The notes under the pieces are model-generated. The model was not told the DNA's origin and made no database searches. It saw nothing but the letters and a program-made list of their open reading frames with translations. A DNA stretch of 7,682 bases from Phycisphaerae bacterium (GTDB lineage: Bacteria; Planctomycetota; Phycisphaerae; Phycisphaerales; SM1A02). Positions 4,515 to 7,682 of this stretch are shown here, in pieces. Made by a program: the position numbers and the translations under genes. The stretch is from NCBI GenBank assembly GCA_016873355.1, contig VGXK01000087.1:1-7682 (forward strand), written 5' to 3'. How positions within the stretch are numbered: the first letter of the stretch is position 1; every line of letters starts with the position of its first letter.

Positions 4515-6263
4515 ATGACGCGATTCACCGCCGTCGCCGCCGCCGCTTCCGCGTTCGCCGCACTGTTCGCCGCCTCGGTCGGCGCCGCCGTCGCGCCGGA
4601 CGCACCGCCCGCCGAGTATCGCTACTTCAAGCAGCGCGTGGCGCTCGATCTCGAGCCGAGCATGATCGCGGTCTTCAGCGATCAAGCCGCCGCCGGACTC
4701 GCGGCGCTGCCCACGACTCCGCTCGTCGACGCGGGGATCGCCGCCGACGGAATCGCCGCGTCCTCCGCCCCCGGCTGGCAGTACGCCGAACTTCCGGTCG
4801 AGCTCCGCAGCCGCGCCGCGATCGAAGCGCTGTCGGCCGACCTGCTGACGCGCAACGCGTACGACTTCGTCTCGCCGGTCTTCCTCGGCGCGGGCGGGTT
4901 GCCGGTCGTGATCACGCGCGACGTGCTCGTGGCCCTGCGCACGGAGCTGCCCCCGGCGGAGCGCACCGCGTTCGTGGCCGAGCATGTGCCGGGTCAGGTG
5001 CTCGCCGTCGACTTCGCGGGACTCGAAGGCGTCTTCCACGTGCGCACTCCGTTGCGAAGCGCCGCCGAGGTGCTCGACCTCGTCAACGCGCTCGCGCTCG
5101 AGCCGCAGGTCGTCTTCGCGCAGAGCGACGCGATCCACTGGGTGGAGCGCTGCGGCGTCGTTCCGAACGATCCGCTCTTCCCGCAGCAATGGGCGCTCGA
5201 TCAGCCCAACGACGAGGACATGAACGGACCGGAGGCGTGGGCGATCAACTCGGGAGATCCGGGAATCGTCGTCGTCGTGCTCGACAGCGGCATCGACCAG
5301 GGGCACGAGGATCTTTCGCAGATCTCGGGCATGACGTTCTCCGGCGCGGGCTCGAACGGCGCGCCGAGCACGCAGTGCGACGACCACGGCACGGCGGTGG
5401 GCGGCTGCGTGGCGGCGACGCTCGACAACGGGCTCGGCGTGGTCGGCATCGCGCCGAACGCGCGGGTGCGCTCGGGAAAGATCTTCAACCAGATCTTCTT
5501 CATCTTCCTCTGCCTGCCGTTCCTCGAGTCGCAGGACTCCTGGACCGTGAACGGAATCATGTGGGCGCAGTCGAGCGGCGCGCGCGTGACGAATTCGTCG
5601 TGGGGCGGAGGCACGCCGTCGGCGGCGGTCACGACCGCGTTCGACACGACGCGATCGCTCGGCGTGATCCACTTCGCCGCGGCCGGCAACGGAGGCACGA
5701 GCTCGATCAGCTATCCGGCGAACCTGCCCTCCATCAACGCGGTGGCGGCGATCAGCAGCACGGGCGCGCTCGCGTCGTTCAGCCAGTACGGGAGCGGACT
5801 CTTCATCAGCGCGCCGGGTGCGACGGTGCTCACCACCGATCGCATGGGCTCGGCCGGCTACGCGAGCGGCAACTACGCCACGGTCGACGGAACGTCCTTC
5901 GCGTCGCCGTACGCGGCGGGCGTGGCGGCGCTCGTGCTCTCGGTGAATCCGGCGCTCACGCCGGACGAGGTCGAGTCGATCATGGCGGCGAGCGCGAAGG
6001 ATCGAGGCCTCCCGGGGTACGACACGACCTTCGGCTGGGGAATCGCGGATGCGTTCGCCGCCGTGGTCGCGGCGCAGAAGACGCTCGGCAACGAGTGTCC
6101 CGCGGATTTCGACCGCACCGGAACCGTGGACGGCGACGATCTCGGCTCGCTCCTGGGCCAATGGGGCGCCTGCCCCGATTGCGCGGCGGACTTCAACGAC
6201 GACGGCACCGTCGACGGCGACGATCTCGGCGGCCTGCTCGGTGCCTGGGGCGCGTGTCCGTAG
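4515..6263 (+). CDS. Secreted subtilisin-family (S8) serine protease with two C-terminal GC-type dockerin-like repeats
   Basis: A 582-residue exported endoprotease. Domains: signal peptide (1-25, MTRFTAV, Ala-rich core, G-A-A-V-A); a propeptide-like region (about 28-210) ending in the typical L-E-P-Q-V-V-F-A-Q-S-D; N-D-P-L-F-P-Q-Q-W-A-L (218-228), the usual lead-in to the catalytic domain; then the full triad, Asp257 (V-L-D-S-G-I-D), His291 (D-D-H-G-T-A-V-G-G) and Ser461 (G-T-S-F-A-S-P), with oxyanion Asn392 (A-A-G-N-G-G). The domain ends near 522. Residues 528-554 and 556-582 are two 27-residue dockerin-like repeats. All catalytic residues are present, so it should be active once processed. 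Odd: a very hydrophobic stretch at 324-336 inside the catalytic domain. Cysteines at 213, 288, 298 and 333 plus two per repeat suggest disulphides outside the cytoplasm. Substrate and attachment partner are unknown. It lies 50 bases after the M42-like gene, so co-transcription is possible. Confidence 0.93.
   Translation: MTRFTAVAAAASAFAALFAASVGAAVAPDAPPAEYRYFKQRVALDLEPSMIAVFSDQAAAGLAALPTTPLVDAGIAADGIAASSAPGWQYAELPVELRSRAAIEALSADLLTRNAYDFVSPVFLGAGGLPVVITRDVLVALRTELPPAERTAFVAEHVPGQVLAVDFAGLEGVFHVRTPLRSAAEVLDLVNALALEPQVVFAQSDAIHWVERCGVVPNDPLFPQQWALDQPNDEDMNGPEAWAINSGDPGIVVVVLDSGIDQGHEDLSQISGMTFSGAGSNGAPSTQCDDHGTAVGGCVAATLDNGLGVVGIAPNARVRSGKIFNQIFFIFLCLPFLESQDSWTVNGIMWAQSSGARVTNSSWGGGTPSAAVTTAFDTTRSLGVIHFAAAGNGGTSSISYPANLPSINAVAAISSTGALASFSQYGSGLFISAPGATVLTTDRMGSAGYASGNYATVDGTSFASPYAAGVAALVLSVNPALTPDEVESIMAASAKDRGLPGYDTTFGWGIADAFAAVVAAQKTLGNECPADFDRTGTVDGDDLGSLLGQWGACPDCAADFNDDGTVDGDDLGGLLGAWGACP
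6096..6260 (+). repeat. Two tandem GC-type dockerin-like coding repeats at the protease C-terminus
   Basis: Two 81-base units (6096-6176 and 6180-6260) separated by one Asp codon encode 27-residue repeats, each opening with Cys and closing G-A-C-P. Each holds a dockerin-type calcium loop followed by D-L-G-x-L-L-G-x-W. In the second, D559, N561, D563 and D570 sit at loop positions 1, 3, 5 and 12, the full pattern. In the first, D531, D533 and D542 are present but position 5 is Thr535. The Cys pair in each unit (528/553 and 556/581) could form a disulphide. In cellulosomes dockerins bind cohesins; in planctomycetes this short Cys-bounded form is taken to be a surface-anchoring tail, and no cohesin gene is visible here. 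Confidence 0.85.
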
Positions 6264-6294
6264 TCGCACCGCCTCGGCGCGCGTGCATCGAAGC

Positions 6295-6326
6295 GGCGCC
6301 GCGGGTGGCGCCGCGGGCGGCGCCGG
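6295..6326. repeat. GC-only 12-base tandem repeat, about 2.5 copies
   Basis: GGCGCCGCGGG plus one variable base is repeated at 6295-6306 and 6307-6318, followed by a partial third copy from 6319. It lies in the 119-base spacer between the protease stop and argS. It can self-pair in several registers (GGCGCC and CCGCGG are both palindromic). Confidence 0.6.
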
Positions 6327-6344
6327 CCGCGCGTCGTCGCGCGG
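6327..6344. repeat. Perfect GC-rich hairpin (7-bp stem, 4-base loop)
   Basis: CCGCGCG (6327-6333), loop TCGT, then CGCGCGG (6338-6344) form a perfect inverted repeat. It could end or attenuate transcription out of the protease gene, but there is no T-run after it, so I do not call it a Rho-independent terminator. A second inverted repeat, GATCCGT (6344-6350) against ACGGATC (6370-6376), ends 6 bases before the argS start. Confidence 0.5.
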
Positions 6345-6382
6345 ATCCGTAGGCTGCACCGTTCCGCCGACGGATCTCCACG

Positions 6383-7682
6383 ATGCCCGCGCTCGACTCC
6401 CCCGTCTCGTTGCTGCACGAGCTCGAATCGGCGCTGCGCCGCGCCCTGGCCACGGCGTCGGGCGCCGACGCCTCGAGCGCGGATCCGCAGTTGCGGCCGA
6501 GTGCGAGCCCCGAGCACGGTGACTTCCAGGCGAACGGAGCGCTCGCGCTGGCGAAGCACTCGAAGTGCAACCCGCGCGAGCTCGCGTCGCGCGCGGCGGC
6601 GGCGCTGACCGCCGACTCTTCGATCGCGGGATGGCTCGACCGCGCGGAACCGGCCGGCCCGGGATTCATCAACCTGCGCCTCTCGGAGCGGGCGCTCGGG
6701 TCGATGCTCGACGCGTTCGACGCGCCGGCGCTCGGCGTGACGCCGTCCACCGAGCGGCACGCGGTGGTGATCGATCTCTGCGGCGTGAACGTCGCCAAGC
6801 AGATGCATGTGGGTCATCTGCGGGCCACGATCATCGGCGACACGCTTGCGCGGGTCTTCGAGCGGCTCGGCCGCAAGGTCTGGCGCGAGAATCATCTCGG
6901 CGACTGGGGCGTGCCGATCGCCATGACGCTCGCGCGACTGAGGCGCGACCGCGTCGATCTCGATCGCGTGACGCTCGACGATCTCAACACCGCGTATCGC
7001 GCCGCGCAGGAGGAACCCGAGAACGACGAGTCCCGGTTGACGCTCGTCAAGTTGCAGTCGGGCGATGCCGAGCTCGTGCGCGACTGGAACAAGCTCATCG
7101 AAGTGACGATGCGCGAGGTCTTCCATGTGGCCAGGCTGCTCGGCGTCAAGCTCGGGCCCGAGCACTCGCGCGGCGAGAGCTTCTTCCGCGATCGGCTCGG
7201 ACCCGTCGTCGAGGCGTTCGTTTCCAAGGGACTCGCGGTGGAGGACGCCGGGGCGATGGTCGTGCGCTTCGCCGATCGCGAGCGGCCGCTGCTCATCCGC
7301 AAGAAGGACGGCGGCTTCCTCTACTCGACGACCGATCTCGCCGCCGTGCGCTTCCGCGTGCAGGAGCTCGACGGCTCGCGCGTCGTCTATGTCGTCGACG
7401 CGCGGCAGCGGGATCACTTCAAGGATGTCTTCGACGCGGTGCGGCTCATCGGGTGGGACGTGCTGCCCGACGGCACTCGCGCGGAACTCACGCATGTCGG
7501 CTTCGGCGCCGTGCTCGGCAAGGATCGCAAGCCGCTCAAGACGCGCTCGGGCGAGAACTTCACGCTCATCGAGTTGCTGAACGAAGCGATCGAGCGCGGC
7601 ACGCGCGAAGTGGCGTCGCGCGCGGAGTCGCCCGAGGCGCCGACGCACGGGATGACGCCGGCGCAGCTCGCCGAGATCGGCC
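6383..7682 (+). CDS. argS: Arginyl-tRNA synthetase, N-terminal 433 residues (3' end outside window)
   Basis: Class I aminoacyl-tRNA synthetase that charges tRNA-Arg with arginine in the cytosol. Seen in order: an N-terminal Arg-tRNA-synthetase-type domain (about 1-115) with H-G-D-F-Q-A-N (45-51) and G-P-G-F-I-N-L (92-98); the family signature G-V-N-V-A-K-Q-M-H-V-G-H-L-R (134-147) with the HIGH-type motif HVGH at 142-145; N-H-L-G-D-W-G (170-176); Y-S-T-T-D-L-A-A (314-321), Y-V-V-D-A-R-Q-R-D-H-F (336-346); and the KMSKS-equivalent loop around G-K-D-R-K-P-L-K-T-R-S-G (379-390). Family members are about 550-600 residues, so the missing part is mostly the anticodon-binding domain. The ATG at 6383 gives the normal family N-terminus, although no Shine-Dalgarno precedes it. 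The frame is open to the window edge with no sign of damage. Confidence 0.95.
   Translation, partial: MPALDSPVSLLHELESALRRALATASGADASSADPQLRPSASPEHGDFQANGALALAKHSKCNPRELASRAAAALTADSSIAGWLDRAEPAGPGFINLRLSERALGSMLDAFDAPALGVTPSTERHAVVIDLCGVNVAKQMHVGHLRATIIGDTLARVFERLGRKVWRENHLGDWGVPIAMTLARLRRDRVDLDRVTLDDLNTAYRAAQEEPENDESRLTLVKLQSGDAELVRDWNKLIEVTMREVFHVARLLGVKLGPEHSRGESFFRDRLGPVVEAFVSKGLAVEDAGAMVVRFADRERPLLIRKKDGGFLYSTTDLAAVRFRVQELDGSRVVYVVDARQRDHFKDVFDAVRLIGWDVLPDGTRAELTHVGFGAVLGKDRKPLKTRSGENFTLIELLNEAIERGTREVASRAESPEAPTHGMTPAQLAEIG

Noticed and set aside
4461..6359. A 632-codon minus-strand open frame opposite the S8 protease
   Set aside because: The plus-strand frame carries the full catalytic triad, signal peptide and dockerin-like repeats; the antisense product is Arg/His/Glu-rich noise.
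5873..7648. A 591-codon minus-strand open frame opposite the protease end and argS
   Set aside because: Crosses two plus-strand genes with clear family motifs and has no motif of its own.
1..7682. Mobile elements, CRISPR, tRNA or defence system
   Set aside because: No transposase or integrase motifs, terminal inverted repeats, regularly spaced repeats or tRNA-like folds were seen; all long stretches are explained by ordinary genes.

Overview
The window is GC-rich and gene-dense. It looks like the chromosome of a planctomycete, most likely class Phycisphaerae. Three things point there: a secreted protease ending in two tandem dockerin-like repeats closed by G-A-C-P (the 'GC-type dockerin' style), a secreted protein ending in a PEP-CTERM-like tail (P-A-P-G, hydrophobic stretch, then R-R-R-R), and a divergent RibBA fusion next to a LolA-like envelope protein. 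This placement is inference from protein style; no rRNA or other phylogenetic marker except a partial argS is present.

Layout. Positions 1-2344 hold a tightly packed minus-strand operon, read right to left: ribBA (riboflavin precursor synthesis), a LolA-like periplasmic protein whose start overlaps the ribBA stop (ATGA), and, after a 3-base gap, a secreted protein that runs off the left edge. A 164-base divergent intergenic region (2345-2508) carries a 12-base direct repeat and the ribosome binding site of the first plus-strand gene.

The rest is on the plus strand: a small secreted protein with a PEP-CTERM-like tail (2509-3144) followed by a strong hairpin plus T-run terminator (3172-3218); an M42-like metallopeptidase (3226-4464); a secreted subtilisin-family (S8) protease with two C-terminal dockerin-like repeats (4515-6263); a 119-base spacer with short GC-rich tandem and inverted repeats; and the N-terminal three quarters of arginyl-tRNA synthetase (6383 to the right edge).

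How the genes relate. ribBA and argS are housekeeping genes. The LolA-like protein, the two other secreted proteins and the protease suggest cell-envelope and extracellular work. The M42-like peptidase and the S8 protease lie 50 bases apart on one strand and could share a transcript, but no pathway links them firmly. I found no mobile element, CRISPR array, tRNA or defence system. The most unusual signal is the RibBA protein: its RibB half has Gln where the metal-binding His is expected, and its RibA half has lost all three zinc cysteines and the catalytic tyrosine.
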